A stretch of DNA of 64,000 bases from Acinetobacter sp. CS-2. Its GTDB lineage: Bacteria > Pseudomonadota > Gammaproteobacteria > Pseudomonadales > Moraxellaceae. The notes below the pieces were generated by a model. It did not search any database. It saw only the letters and a list, made by a program, of their open reading frames with translations, and was not told where the DNA came from. The stretch is from positions 2,170,001-2,234,000 of the forward strand of contig NZ_CP067019.1 in NCBI RefSeq assembly GCF_016599715.1, in the 5' to 3' direction. The position numbers and the translations under genes are program-made. Position 1 is the first letter of the stretch, and the number at the start of each line of letters is the position of its first letter. Below, piece after piece: positions 1-7,863 of this stretch.

Positions 1-1
1 C

Positions 2-400
2 GATACCAAAGAATATGCCATCAACGCATCGAATCAACGTCACTGGGAAGCACCGGTAAAACGTTATATTGATGAATTGCTTGCAGGCAAAACAGGCCCG
101 CGTGAAAAAGACTTTAACATGCGTTGGGTGGCGTGTATGGTGGGTGATATTCACCGTATTCTTTGCCGTAGCGGTATTTTTATGTATCCATATGACACTA
201 AAGATCCGAAAAAAGCCGGTCGTCTACGTTTAATGTATGAAGCAAACCCAATGAGTATGCTGATGGAACAGGCAGGTGGTGCATCTACCACTGGTCGTGT
301 ACGTATTCTGGACATCCAGCCGACTGAACTTCACCAACGTGTACCTGTAGTGATTGGTTCTAAAAATGAAGTTGACCTCGTAACTGGCTATCATAATTAA
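2..400 (+). CDS. fbp: Fructose-1,6-bisphosphatase class I, C-terminal part (5' end outside window)
   Basis: This is the last 132 codons of a class I fructose-1,6-bisphosphatase, the gluconeogenic enzyme that hydrolyses fructose-1,6-bisphosphate to fructose-6-phosphate in the cytoplasm. The frame is open from base 2 to the TAA at 398-400. The family is recognised from the stretch around GIFMYPYD, followed by [26 protein letters not shown] and the C-terminal IHQR-like element (here [11 protein letters not shown]), which carry substrate- and metal-binding residues in this family. The start codon and N-terminal half lie upstream of the window, so nothing can be said about its promoter. A hairpin 13 bases after the stop could end the transcript. 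Confidence 0.95.
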   Translation, partial: DTKEYAINASNQRHWEAPVKRYIDELLAGKTGPREKDFNMRWVACMVGDIHRILCRSGIFMYPYDTKDPKKAGRLRLMYEANPMSMLMEQAGGASTTGRVRILDIQPTELHQRVPVVIGSKNEVDLVTGYHN

Positions 401-412
401 TTTTTCTTATAG

Positions 413-441
413 CGGAAGTAAGTCCTCATAACTTGCTTCCG
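413..441 (+). terminator. Stem-loop after fbp, possible terminator
   Basis: An 11-bp stem (413-423 with 431-441, one G-U pair) closes a 7-base loop and is followed by a short T-rich stretch. It lies between the fbp stop and the next start codon at 457. The T-tract is weak, so it may be only a partial terminator or an mRNA-stabilising hairpin. Confidence 0.5.
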
Positions 442-456
442 TGGATTTATTCTCCC

Positions 457-1233
457 ATGCCGACTATTTTTCTAGAATCAAAAGATAATCCCAAAATTAA
501 ACACTTGCGTGGCTTAATTGAGCAGAATTCATATCGCAAAAAACAAGGTCAAACCGTACTTGAAGGCACCCATTTGTGTCTGGCCTGGTTAGCTGAAGAT
601 AGAAAAATCAAATCTATTTTTACCACCGAACAGGCTTTAAGCCATCCTGATTTTGACCGTATTGCCGAGCAATACCAAGGTGCAGTCTTTGTCATTGGTG
701 AATCCCTGTATAAAGATTTAAGTACGCTGGGCACCACACTGGCTTGTCTTGCCATCGTCGATTTACCCACTTCCCGTCATGCTTTAGATTTCACGGCAGA
801 CACCTTAATTCTGGAAAATATTCAGGACCCTGGCAATGTCGGTACTTTACTCCGCTCCGCTGCTGCTGCCGGTATTCGACAAATTGTCTGCACCAAAGGT
901 TCAGCTTCGCTTTGGTCACCACGAGTACTGCGTGCCGGAATGGGTGCACATTTCTCCTTGCATACTTATGAAAATGTGACACTGGAAGATATTTTGTCTC
1001 AATTCAAGATTCCGGTATATGTAACCAGTTCACATGAATCAGAAAGCTTGTATACGAAAGATTTGACCCAATCCTGTGTCTGGATTTTAGGCAACGAAGG
1101 TCAAGGGGTTTCTGAGTACGCCCTTGCACATGCACAAGCCGTTTCCATACCCCAGCCCGGCGGACAAGAATCCCTGAATGTTGCTATTGCGGGTTCAGTC
1201 TGTTTCTTCGAAATGGTTCGTCAGCGTTTATAA
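457..1233 (+). CDS. TrmH/SpoU-family RNA 2'-O-methyltransferase
   Basis: This 258-residue protein is an SPOUT-class RNA methyltransferase that would transfer a methyl group from S-adenosylmethionine to a ribose 2'-OH of rRNA or tRNA. It has an N-terminal substrate-binding part (MPTIFLESKDNPKIKHLRGL onward) and the C-terminal SpoU knot with its three motifs: LENIQDPGNVGTLLRSAAAAG, ILGNEGQGVS and IPQPGGQESLNVAIAGSV. The start is taken as ATG 457, because the upstream in-frame TTG at 433 lies inside the hairpin after fbp. The exact target nucleotide cannot be told from sequence, and RlmB-like and TrmH-like members share these motifs. It is preceded by fbp on the same strand with a possible terminator between. 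Confidence 0.88.
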   Translation: MPTIFLESKDNPKIKHLRGLIEQNSYRKKQGQTVLEGTHLCLAWLAEDRKIKSIFTTEQALSHPDFDRIAEQYQGAVFVIGESLYKDLSTLGTTLACLAIVDLPTSRHALDFTADTLILENIQDPGNVGTLLRSAAAAGIRQIVCTKGSASLWSPRVLRAGMGAHFSLHTYENVTLEDILSQFKIPVYVTSSHESESLYTKDLTQSCVWILGNEGQGVSEYALAHAQAVSIPQPGGQESLNVAIAGSVCFFEMVRQRL

Positions 1234-1378
1234 ACTGATCTTTCGTTACTTTATTTTAAACATCACTGATGGATGTTAAAAAATAGACTACACTAGAAAA
1301 ATAATATTATTTTTGTCAACCAAACCATTATTTTCAACGTTATATAACTATGAAATTGGAAATAATGGTGGGTATCCA

Positions 1379-2014
1379 ATGACAGGATTTTCCATCTCTA
1401 TGGATTCAGCACCAAAACAGTCTCAGTCAGAAAATTTAAGTACTCTGAAGAGTACGGCTGAACAACGCCTGAAGACTTTTATGCAGGATGTGACTGGACG
1501 TGCCTTGGTCATGATGGAAAGTGCGACTCAAGGTCAACAAGGTATCGCGATGGATTTGGTACAGGAAGCATTTATTTCCTTGCACAAAGCTTATGCTGAT
1601 AAATCGACTGATGAATGGTATCCCCTGTTTTACACCATCTTAAACCATAAACTGCAAGACTGGCGCAGAAAAGAAGCTCGTCGGGTGCAACCTTTTTCTT
1701 TTTTCAAGAAAGTCAGTCTGGATGATGACGATCTTGAGTTAAATGATATTGTCGATGAGACTACTCCTAGTCCATTCGATTTTCTTAATCAAGCCGTGAC
1801 TGCCGAAGAAATCAAAGAAGCCATCGCTCAGCTTCCTGTTCGCCAGCAGCAAGCTTTTATGCTTCGTGCTTGGGAAGGTTTTGATACACACACAACTGCA
1901 CAAATCATGCAGTGCAGTGAAGGGAGTGTAAAAACCCATTATCACCGTGCTATTCAAGGCCTCAAAGCTTCTTTAGCACATTTGAATCCATATCGTGGAG
2001 GGTCATCCGAATGA
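1379..2014 (+). CDS. RNA polymerase sigma factor, sigma-70 family (ECF type)
   Basis: This is a 211-residue ECF-type sigma factor that would direct RNA polymerase to alternative promoters. Region 2 is seen around MDLVQEAFISLHKAYADKS and the basic DWRRKEARR. Region 4 is the helix-turn-helix AIAQLPVRQQQAFMLRAWEG followed by TTAQIMQCSEGSVKTHYHRA. ATG 1379 is chosen because a GGTGGG element lies just upstream; the longer TTG frame has no such site. It overlaps the next gene by 4 bases (ATGA), indicating translational coupling. Similar sigma/small membrane protein/DUF3106 triplets occur in proteobacteria, and the second gene is a plausible regulator of this factor. The target regulon is unknown. 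Confidence 0.88.
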   Translation: MTGFSISMDSAPKQSQSENLSTLKSTAEQRLKTFMQDVTGRALVMMESATQGQQGIAMDLVQEAFISLHKAYADKSTDEWYPLFYTILNHKLQDWRRKEARRVQPFSFFKKVSLDDDDLELNDIVDETTPSPFDFLNQAVTAEEIKEAIAQLPVRQQQAFMLRAWEGFDTHTTAQIMQCSEGSVKTHYHRAIQGLKASLAHLNPYRGGSSE

Positions 2015-2331
2015 AACAAGATGATTTCTTAAAACAAGTTACTTCCAAACTCGATGGGCTCGCACAACATCACAAAGCCAAACCCGTGGTGATGAATCAT
2101 GTCATTGAAGAAATTCAAGCACGAGAAACATCCCGTTATGGGCTTTGGAAAATGTCAGGTTTTGCTCTTGCCGCCGCAATTGCAGGATTCGTGGTATTGC
2201 CAAACTCCTTTGAAATGTCAGAAAAACCGCAAAATCAAGTGGTAGTGACCCCAAAACTATCTCCTCAAATGGTTGAAGATTTGGAAATGTTAATGGTTTT
2301 AGGTGAGGATAAGGTTCCACATGGCAGCTAA
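2011..2331 (+). CDS. Small single-pass membrane protein next to sigma factor (anti-sigma-like or DUF3619-like)
   Basis: This is a 106-residue protein with a cytoplasmic N-terminal part (about residues 1-45), one transmembrane helix near residues 48-66 (SGFALAAAIAGFVVLPNSF), and a short periplasmic tail ending LSPQMVEDLEMLMVLGED. Its start overlaps the sigma factor stop by 4 bases and its end overlaps the next start by 11 bases, so all three genes are likely co-translated. Position and topology suggest it restrains or tethers the sigma factor, but no zinc-binding anti-sigma motif is visible. The closest family I can suggest is DUF3619, and the function is inferred from context only. Confidence 0.75.
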   Translation: MKQDDFLKQVTSKLDGLAQHHKAKPVVMNHVIEEIQARETSRYGLWKMSGFALAAAIAGFVVLPNSFEMSEKPQNQVVVTPKLSPQMVEDLEMLMVLGEDKVPHGS

Positions 2332-2725
2332 AAAATTAGCCTTTGCTTTTTGTGCACTCGGATTTTTACAAACCAGTTTTGCTGGTTTCGAACGTTTTTG
2401 GATTTTTTCCAAAGATGCTGATACACAAGTTGCAGAAACCTGGGAAACATTATCCGATAGTGAACAACGTGCACTCATTCAACGTTACCAATCGCTCAAA
2501 GAATTACCCGAAGCACAAGGCACTACTTTACAGCAGCGTATGGATTGGTTTACTCAACTTCCAGAACAAGAAAAACAGAAAATGCGTGAAACCTGGCAGA
2601 AAATGAGCAGCCAAGAACGTAAAGAATTGGGTATTCGTATGCAAAAAGCGACACCTGAAGAGCGCCCGCTCATTCGCGAAGAATATATCAGTAAATATTT
2701 CCCACAAACGACTAAAAATCATTAA
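2321..2725 (+). CDS. DUF3106-domain periplasmic protein
   Basis: This is a 134-residue exported protein. A signal peptide (MAAKKLAFAFCALGFLQTSFA) is followed by a highly charged helical domain with repeated WxxLxxxEQxxL-type units (for example AETWETLSDSEQRALIQRYQ and MRETWQKMSSQERKELG), which is typical of DUF3106. The start is set at ATG 2321 to place the signal peptide at the N-terminus; an upstream in-frame start would add six residues. It is the last gene of the sigma-factor operon and is followed by a strong terminator. No biochemical function is established for the family, and a periplasmic sensor or partner role for the operon is inference. Confidence 0.8.
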   Translation: MAAKKLAFAFCALGFLQTSFAGFERFWIFSKDADTQVAETWETLSDSEQRALIQRYQSLKELPEAQGTTLQQRMDWFTQLPEQEKQKMRETWQKMSSQERKELGIRMQKATPEERPLIREEYISKYFPQTTKNH

Positions 2726-2755
2726 TTATTTGATTATATTTAAAAAATTAAAATC

Positions 2756-2785
2756 AAAAAAGCCGCTGAAGTCAGCGGCTTTTTT
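2756..2785. terminator. Bidirectional rho-independent terminator
   Basis: An 8-bp GC-rich stem (2762-2769 with 2772-2779) is flanked by A and T runs on both sides. It can terminate both the sigma-factor operon (plus strand) and the CSLREA gene pair (minus strand), which converge here. Confidence 0.9.
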
Positions 2786-2786
2786 A

Positions 2787-5204
2787 TTATTTCATTCGAT
2801 AACGTCGATATAAAGTTAAACCTAGAATAGCAAATACACCATATACTCCAAATGACCCACCACCACTCGATGATGAATTGGTATTTTTGGCAGTGTTGTT
2901 CAGATAAATAGTGGCAGTATTTGATCCCAATCCCTCAGCATCATATATTTTATAAGTCACCGGATAATCGAATTGACTGAGATTATTCTTAACTGCAAAA
3001 TGCAATTTTCCACCATAACATATATTACTGGCATCAGTACCCGGACAAGGACCCTGGCGTTCTGCCGTCATAGTCAACCCAGCTGGTAACTTCTCAATTT
3101 GGATTGGAATCTCTTGACCTTGTTTATTTTGATAAAATGCTGGTTTTGCTACAGGTAAAGTAGAGGTTAGACCATCACCATCATCATGGTCATTTTCTAG
3201 AGGATTAACCGTTACTTCTAAATTAGAGCTTGAACTAATAGAATAAATATCATCCTTTGCAACAGGAGTAATATTTACAAAGCTTGCCTGTAAAATACCT
3301 GAAGACTGCTTGGCTTCACCACCCTTTTCTTTAAGCGTGTATTTACAATAGGCATAATCAGCAGTATTAAGCAATTCACCACTTGTACGATAGATCATGA
3401 TCTGTTTGAAATCTGCATTCCATTCGCATTTTAAGTCATCTAGTTCACCTTTTAGCACAGCATTACCATCGGTTACGGTGAGTGTACCAATGCCATAAGG
3501 CTCAACCTCAACAGTATAGTTATCGGCATTTAAACTCTTGATGCGATAATCTTCACCTGATGTATCACTTACCCGCTCTTCTGCTGGAATCGCCAGTACA
3601 AATGGGTCAAAATAAATAGCACGGTATTTTTGGTGCTGCTTGGTATATTTCAACAGATTTTCGTATTGAGCTAATTCCTCTTTGAAATCATTGATTCCGG
3701 TTGAGTTTTTAACTCCTTCGTCAATTAATGCCTTAAGTTCATCAATATTGGACTGATAAAATTCCAGTAAACTAATAATCGAGCTATTTTTTAAATCTGT
3801 AATATCTATAGCGGATAAATTCATACGTTCAACCGAACCGATATCGCAACTATTCTTTTTGCTTGGTTCAAGTTGTAAAACCGTATCTAAAAAACGGCTT
3901 AAACCGCGTTGATCATAATCACTACAACCTGAACGATTAACATCAATTAAATCTGCCGCACTTTGATTATCTCTTGGATAATATAAAGGCAAGAACATAT
4001 TATAGGCTGATGATTCCGTCATCTTAGACAGTAAGCTAGAAAAACTGGTGCTAGAGACATCTAAATTTTTCGAACTTTCAACCGTGGACTCTAAAGTAAT
4101 TTCAGGTAACACACATTGATCTGTTCCTGATGCCAAGTTCAAGGCATTATTGCTTGCAACAAAAATCATTTTTTCACTCGGAACACCATTATCCGAGTTA
4201 TAACGACAGGATTTATCCGAATTATTAAAAGCCAGAATATTGAATGCGAAAACTTTGCTGCCCGATTGATCATATAAAAAGGTGCTGTATGCTGAATTTT
4301 CTACGATCGTATTACTAATGGCGGTTAAAGTTGAATAAGGACTAAAACGATCTAAACCGTCAGTCACTGCCCGTAAAATACTACCGCCACTTGAGTTTGC
4401 TATATTTTGTGCAATCGTATTCGCAGATAAATTTACCTTTGCAACACCACAAAAATCTAATGCACTCGCACTGGCGATTGAACCATTCTGAATAATACTG
4501 CTTTGAGCAATGGTCACCGCAGGTTTGGTATCTCCCAGATTGCCGTAACAGTCCATTGCAATAACACTGCCTTTATTGGCCTGATTCCCTTGAATTAAGC
4601 TGTTACTTATCTTGACTTCTTTTTCAATATCTTGCGCAATATTATAAATTGCACCCCCTGCAATATCCGCCTTCGAGTTTAGAATTGCACCCTTATTGAA
4701 GCTTAAAGCTCCACCGAGTAATAATGCCCCGCCCCGACCATTTTCAGCATAACCTTTTTCAAGTTGAATATCATTTAGCGTTAGACTGGTTTCACTAATA
4801 CTGGTATTAAAAATTCTTGAACGATTTTCACCGCTAATAATAGTTTTGATCTGTTCAAATGCAGGATATTTTTGCGTCAGTTTATCTTTTTCATCATAGT
4901 TAAAACGTGAAACGCCACTAATCACCAAAGCCGATTCCGGCACGAGTTCTGAACTTAATTTATATGTACCGGCATCTAATTGAATTTTATCTGCTACACC
5001 ATTAAGCGTATTTCCAGCTGTACACCCCCCATAACCTATATTTTTTTTCGCAGTAATGATTGCTTCACGCAATGAACATGCATTACTGTTTTCACCATTT
5101 TCGTCTGCAAACGTCGTGACCTTAATGGTTTTATCCTCCGCTGCCATTAATGACATAGCAGATAAAACCATAATGCAGAGCAATCCTTTTTTATAATTGT
5201 GCAT
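2787..5204 (-). CDS. CSLREA-domain, beta-helix surface/secreted protein with GlyGly-CTERM tail (805 aa)
   Basis: This is a large exported protein. The signal peptide spans about residues 1-22 (ends SLMAAEDK). Just after it comes the CSLREA motif (NACSLREAIITAKKN, about residues 41-55), followed by an Asn/Ser-rich region with repeated short strands (GGALSFNKGAIL, SNSLIQGNQAN, ISNTIVENS) typical of a right-handed beta-helix. A cadherin/VCBS-like stretch (DDIYSISSSSNLEVTVNPLENDHDDGDG) lies near residue 660. The tail is Ser/Gly-rich (SSSSGGGSFG), then a hydrophobic helix and RRYRMK, which is the GlyGly-CTERM sorting signal normally cut by rhombosortase after type II secretion. It lies 18 bp downstream of a paralogue on the same strand, so the two are probably one transcript. 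Substrate or host target is unknown. A good AGG site precedes the start. Confidence 0.85.
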   Translation of the reverse strand: MHNYKKGLLCIMVLSAMSLMAAEDKTIKVTTFADENGENSNACSLREAIITAKKNIGYGGCTAGNTLNGVADKIQLDAGTYKLSSELVPESALVISGVSRFNYDEKDKLTQKYPAFEQIKTIISGENRSRIFNTSISETSLTLNDIQLEKGYAENGRGGALLLGGALSFNKGAILNSKADIAGGAIYNIAQDIEKEVKISNSLIQGNQANKGSVIAMDCYGNLGDTKPAVTIAQSSIIQNGSIASASALDFCGVAKVNLSANTIAQNIANSSGGSILRAVTDGLDRFSPYSTLTAISNTIVENSAYSTFLYDQSGSKVFAFNILAFNNSDKSCRYNSDNGVPSEKMIFVASNNALNLASGTDQCVLPEITLESTVESSKNLDVSSTSFSSLLSKMTESSAYNMFLPLYYPRDNQSAADLIDVNRSGCSDYDQRGLSRFLDTVLQLEPSKKNSCDIGSVERMNLSAIDITDLKNSSIISLLEFYQSNIDELKALIDEGVKNSTGINDFKEELAQYENLLKYTKQHQKYRAIYFDPFVLAIPAEERVSDTSGEDYRIKSLNADNYTVEVEPYGIGTLTVTDGNAVLKGELDDLKCEWNADFKQIMIYRTSGELLNTADYAYCKYTLKEKGGEAKQSSGILQASFVNITPVAKDDIYSISSSSNLEVTVNPLENDHDDGDGLTSTLPVAKPAFYQNKQGQEIPIQIEKLPAGLTMTAERQGPCPGTDASNICYGGKLHFAVKNNLSQFDYPVTYKIYDAEGLGSNTATIYLNNTAKNTNSSSSGGGSFGVYGVFAILGLTLYRRYRMK

Positions 5205-5222
5205 TACTTTTTTCCTACTTTT

Positions 5223-7025
5223 TTATTTCTTATAATGACGCAGACCAATCAGACCTAATAAAGCCAATAAATTCAACAGCCCAAATGCACCACCTGATGT
5301 TTTGACGCTCTTGCTATCCATAGCATTACTTTGCTCTTGCACCATATTTGCACTAAGCACCAGATATTTTTTATTTTCATTAAAACGCGTAGAAGATGTA
5401 ACGACACGCAGTTCAAAAATATCTGCACCGCGCCAACTACCATTTGGCGTGTAAACCAAATTACCATCAATATCTAAAGTCAGTGAACCTTTGCTCTCCG
5501 TTAAGGTTTGATCAACATATACACAGCCATCTTGCCATTGTTCACCATTGGGATGTTTGCCCAATAGCGCTTCACATTTTTCTTTCGGATATAAGTCACT
5601 GTCACCCAAGTATTGCAAGATATTGATTTTCGCTATTTCACCTACTTTTAAGTCCTGACCAATACGTGCAATGGTCGTGGGTACAATAATCTCAATAGCA
5701 CCGCGGTCACACCAGCTGTTATCAGTGGTTCTGCTCTTATCGCGCTGATCTAATCCTTCACAGATCACCTGAACATGCTCAGTATCCGAATCGACTCGCC
5801 CTTTATTTAAAATGAGCGTGTCAAACATGTTATTTGCGCTAAGTAAAATACGTGGCCGTATATATCCTAAAAAAGTATCTTTTGCTGTTGCATAAGGACA
5901 AAGTAAGGCTTCTTGGTCTGCAATGAGTGATTTACAACTGCCCTCGCTACTGTCTCCTGCAAAAAGTTTATTACCAGTCCAAAATTCATTCGGATAATTG
6001 GCATCACCACTTCTACATTCAGAAGTAACCAAGTTATTTTGCAAAATACTTTTATCATCACTACTAAATTGGCAATTATTATTTGTTCCATTTGGATTAC
6101 CAATCAAAATACTGTTAGCCATATAGCCTTGAGCATTTGGTGCTTCAAACTGCACACCTGCAGTATTTGCAACAATAGTCAGATTATTTAAGCCTATTCC
6201 ATCCCGAATATTAACAACATAGCCTGTATTATTCACAAAGGTACTGTTGGTAATCATATTTATCTTAGAAGGAAAGGTCAGTTTAGAGGGATCTAGAATA
6301 TTCTTTTCACTAAAAATGTTGGCAGTGCCCGAAGTGGTTTTATTATTTTTAAAAACAACATTCGTGATGGTGAAATTTGGACGTTGACTGTATAAAATAC
6401 CACCACTCATCGCTTCGTTATTTTCAATCAGACTGTTGCTAATCGATACACGGCTACTATATACATCGGCATCGGTATTCTCACCTACATTATAAATAGC
6501 TCCTCCTAAACGCGCTATTCCTCCCGTGAGTTTTACATATTTTAAGACCAAGTTTTCATTATTATATAAAATACCGCCGCGATCAGCACAGACACTCTTT
6601 TGACAACCTTCAAAACTGACTTCTTGTATGTTTACTATAATGCGTTCTTTGGCATTATCATCAATATTAAAAACCTGATCTTGGCCTGTCATACGAATAA
6701 TGGCGTTATTTAAACCGGCAACAGCTGTGTCACTAACATTGGTTTCATAATAAGTTTTCAAATTAAGTGCTGATGTAATATTAATTTTACTTGTCAGCGT
6801 ATAGACTTTTAATTTATCTAGCAGAATAGTCGAGGTAGAGTTTTCTCCTCCACAGCCATAAAAACCTTCTTTCGGCAACCCCAAATTAACGTATTCTATT
6901 GCTTCACGTAATGAGCATTCCTTGTCATCTTTTTTAGTATCTTCAGTCGTATTTACGATAATATCTGCACTATAAGCATGTCCTGCAAAGCATAACATCC
7001 CTATACCTATGCTCCGCTTGAGCAT
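5223..7025 (-). CDS. CSLREA-domain, beta-helix protein with GlyGly-CTERM tail (600 aa)
   Basis: This is the first gene of the tandem pair, a paralogue of the 805-residue neighbour. The signal peptide covers about residues 1-19 (ends GHAYSADI). The CSLREA motif ECSLREAIEYVNLG is at about residue 37, followed by beta-helix-like repeats (GGAIYNVGENTD, ISNSLIENNEAMSGGILYS, TNSTFVNNTGY). An Ig-like region with NGSWRGADIFELRVVTSS lies near residue 535, and the tail KTSGGAFGLL, hydrophobic helix, RHYKK is a GlyGly-CTERM signal. A strong AAGGAGAG site sits before ATG 7025. The family fits type II secreted, rhombosortase-processed surface proteins. No catalytic residues are recognised, and an adhesin or polysaccharide-active role would be a guess. 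An 18-bp palindrome lies upstream in its promoter region. Confidence 0.85.
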   Translation of the reverse strand: MLKRSIGIGMLCFAGHAYSADIIVNTTEDTKKDDKECSLREAIEYVNLGLPKEGFYGCGGENSTSTILLDKLKVYTLTSKINITSALNLKTYYETNVSDTAVAGLNNAIIRMTGQDQVFNIDDNAKERIIVNIQEVSFEGCQKSVCADRGGILYNNENLVLKYVKLTGGIARLGGAIYNVGENTDADVYSSRVSISNSLIENNEAMSGGILYSQRPNFTITNVVFKNNKTTSGTANIFSEKNILDPSKLTFPSKINMITNSTFVNNTGYVVNIRDGIGLNNLTIVANTAGVQFEAPNAQGYMANSILIGNPNGTNNNCQFSSDDKSILQNNLVTSECRSGDANYPNEFWTGNKLFAGDSSEGSCKSLIADQEALLCPYATAKDTFLGYIRPRILLSANNMFDTLILNKGRVDSDTEHVQVICEGLDQRDKSRTTDNSWCDRGAIEIIVPTTIARIGQDLKVGEIAKINILQYLGDSDLYPKEKCEALLGKHPNGEQWQDGCVYVDQTLTESKGSLTLDIDGNLVYTPNGSWRGADIFELRVVTSSTRFNENKKYLVLSANMVQEQSNAMDSKSVKTSGGAFGLLNLLALLGLIGLRHYKK

Positions 7026-7113
7026 ATTACTCTCCTTATATTCTTTAATTTTTTTTATTCTTTAGTTGCAATATCCCTGCAACATCGAATTATTTTCCTG
7101 TACTTTGTCACAG

Positions 7114-7131
7114 CTTGAGTAATTACTCAAG
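7114..7131. promoter_or_regulatory. 18-bp perfect palindrome upstream of the CSLREA gene pair
   Basis: CTTGAGTAATTACTCAAG is perfectly self-complementary with no loop. It lies between the hda stop and the start of the CSLREA operon (both minus strand), about 90 bp upstream of that start. On the minus strand no T-run follows it, so it does not look like a terminator for hda. A dimeric repressor or activator site is the simpler reading. Confidence 0.45.
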
Positions 7132-7143
7132 ATTTTTTATTTT

Positions 7144-7848
7144 TTACCGATATTCATCGATTAAAGCATAAATTTGTCTTAAATTCGCATGACTAATCTT
7201 AGTTTTCTCACCTTTTAATAGCTGAATAAGCTGTTCCAAAGTTTGCAGTAAAACCGAAGTCTGATGAGGCCCATGAGCCAATAAATAATCAATAATCTGC
7301 TGGTCAATATGAATTCCCCGACGCGATAACACCGAGTTCACCAATGCATAACGGTCAGCATATAAACTCCCTGAGGGTACCTTGACACTGACTGCCTGAG
7401 TCAGGCGGGACTGTAAATCCGGAAGTTCAAGTTTCAATTCAATCGGGGCCATACGGGAAGAAAAAACCAGCTGTCCACCACCTTCATTATTGTAATTAAT
7501 TAAATGAAAAACTGCTTTTTGCCAATGTGGAACACCGCTGATCGCTTCGATATCATCCAGTGCAACCAGATCATATTGATCTAATGAGCTAATCGCTTCA
7601 GTCGGTGCATCCAGCAATTCAAGCAGTGAAACCTGAATTGCAGACTTGCCAATTTCCAGATAGGAATCACAAATAGCAGAAAGCAAATGACTCTTGCCAG
7701 ATCCTGCACCACCATAGACATAAAAGCGGTTCATTAAACCGGCATGGAGTTGTCGAACTGCATCGATCACATGCCCCCATCCCGGCCCAGAAAAATCGCT
7801 AATTCTGGCGTCCAGTTGAGGTTCAATATCGAGTTGCAGTTGACGCAT
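7144..7848 (-). CDS. hda: DnaA regulatory inactivator Hda
   Basis: This is a 234-residue AAA+ protein related to DnaA domain III. In the family, Hda joins the DNA-loaded beta clamp and stimulates hydrolysis of DnaA-bound ATP, preventing re-initiation of replication. The N-terminal QLQLDI fits the clamp-binding motif. The Walker A region is YVYGGAGSGKSHLL, Walker B is DLVALDDIEAI, sensor 1 is QLVFSSRMAP, and the box VII region is LQSRLTQAVSVKV. The DNA-binding domain IV of DnaA is absent, which excludes DnaA itself. It lies 15 bp downstream of the AI-2E-family permease gene and is probably co-transcribed with it, with purMN divergent, an arrangement also seen in pseudomonads. Confidence 0.92.
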   Translation of the reverse strand: MRQLQLDIEPQLDARISDFSGPGWGHVIDAVRQLHAGLMNRFYVYGGAGSGKSHLLSAICDSYLEIGKSAIQVSLLELLDAPTEAISSLDQYDLVALDDIEAISGVPHWQKAVFHLINYNNEGGGQLVFSSRMAPIELKLELPDLQSRLTQAVSVKVPSGSLYADRYALVNSVLSRRGIHIDQQIIDYLLAHGPHQTSVLLQTLEQLIQLLKGEKTKISHANLRQIYALIDEYR

Positions 7849-7863
7849 ATATGAGTTTTAACC

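Noticed and set aside
7144..7848. Hda read as a short DnaA
   Set aside because: Domain IV (DNA binding) is absent, the N-terminus has a clamp-binding motif and the length is that of Hda.
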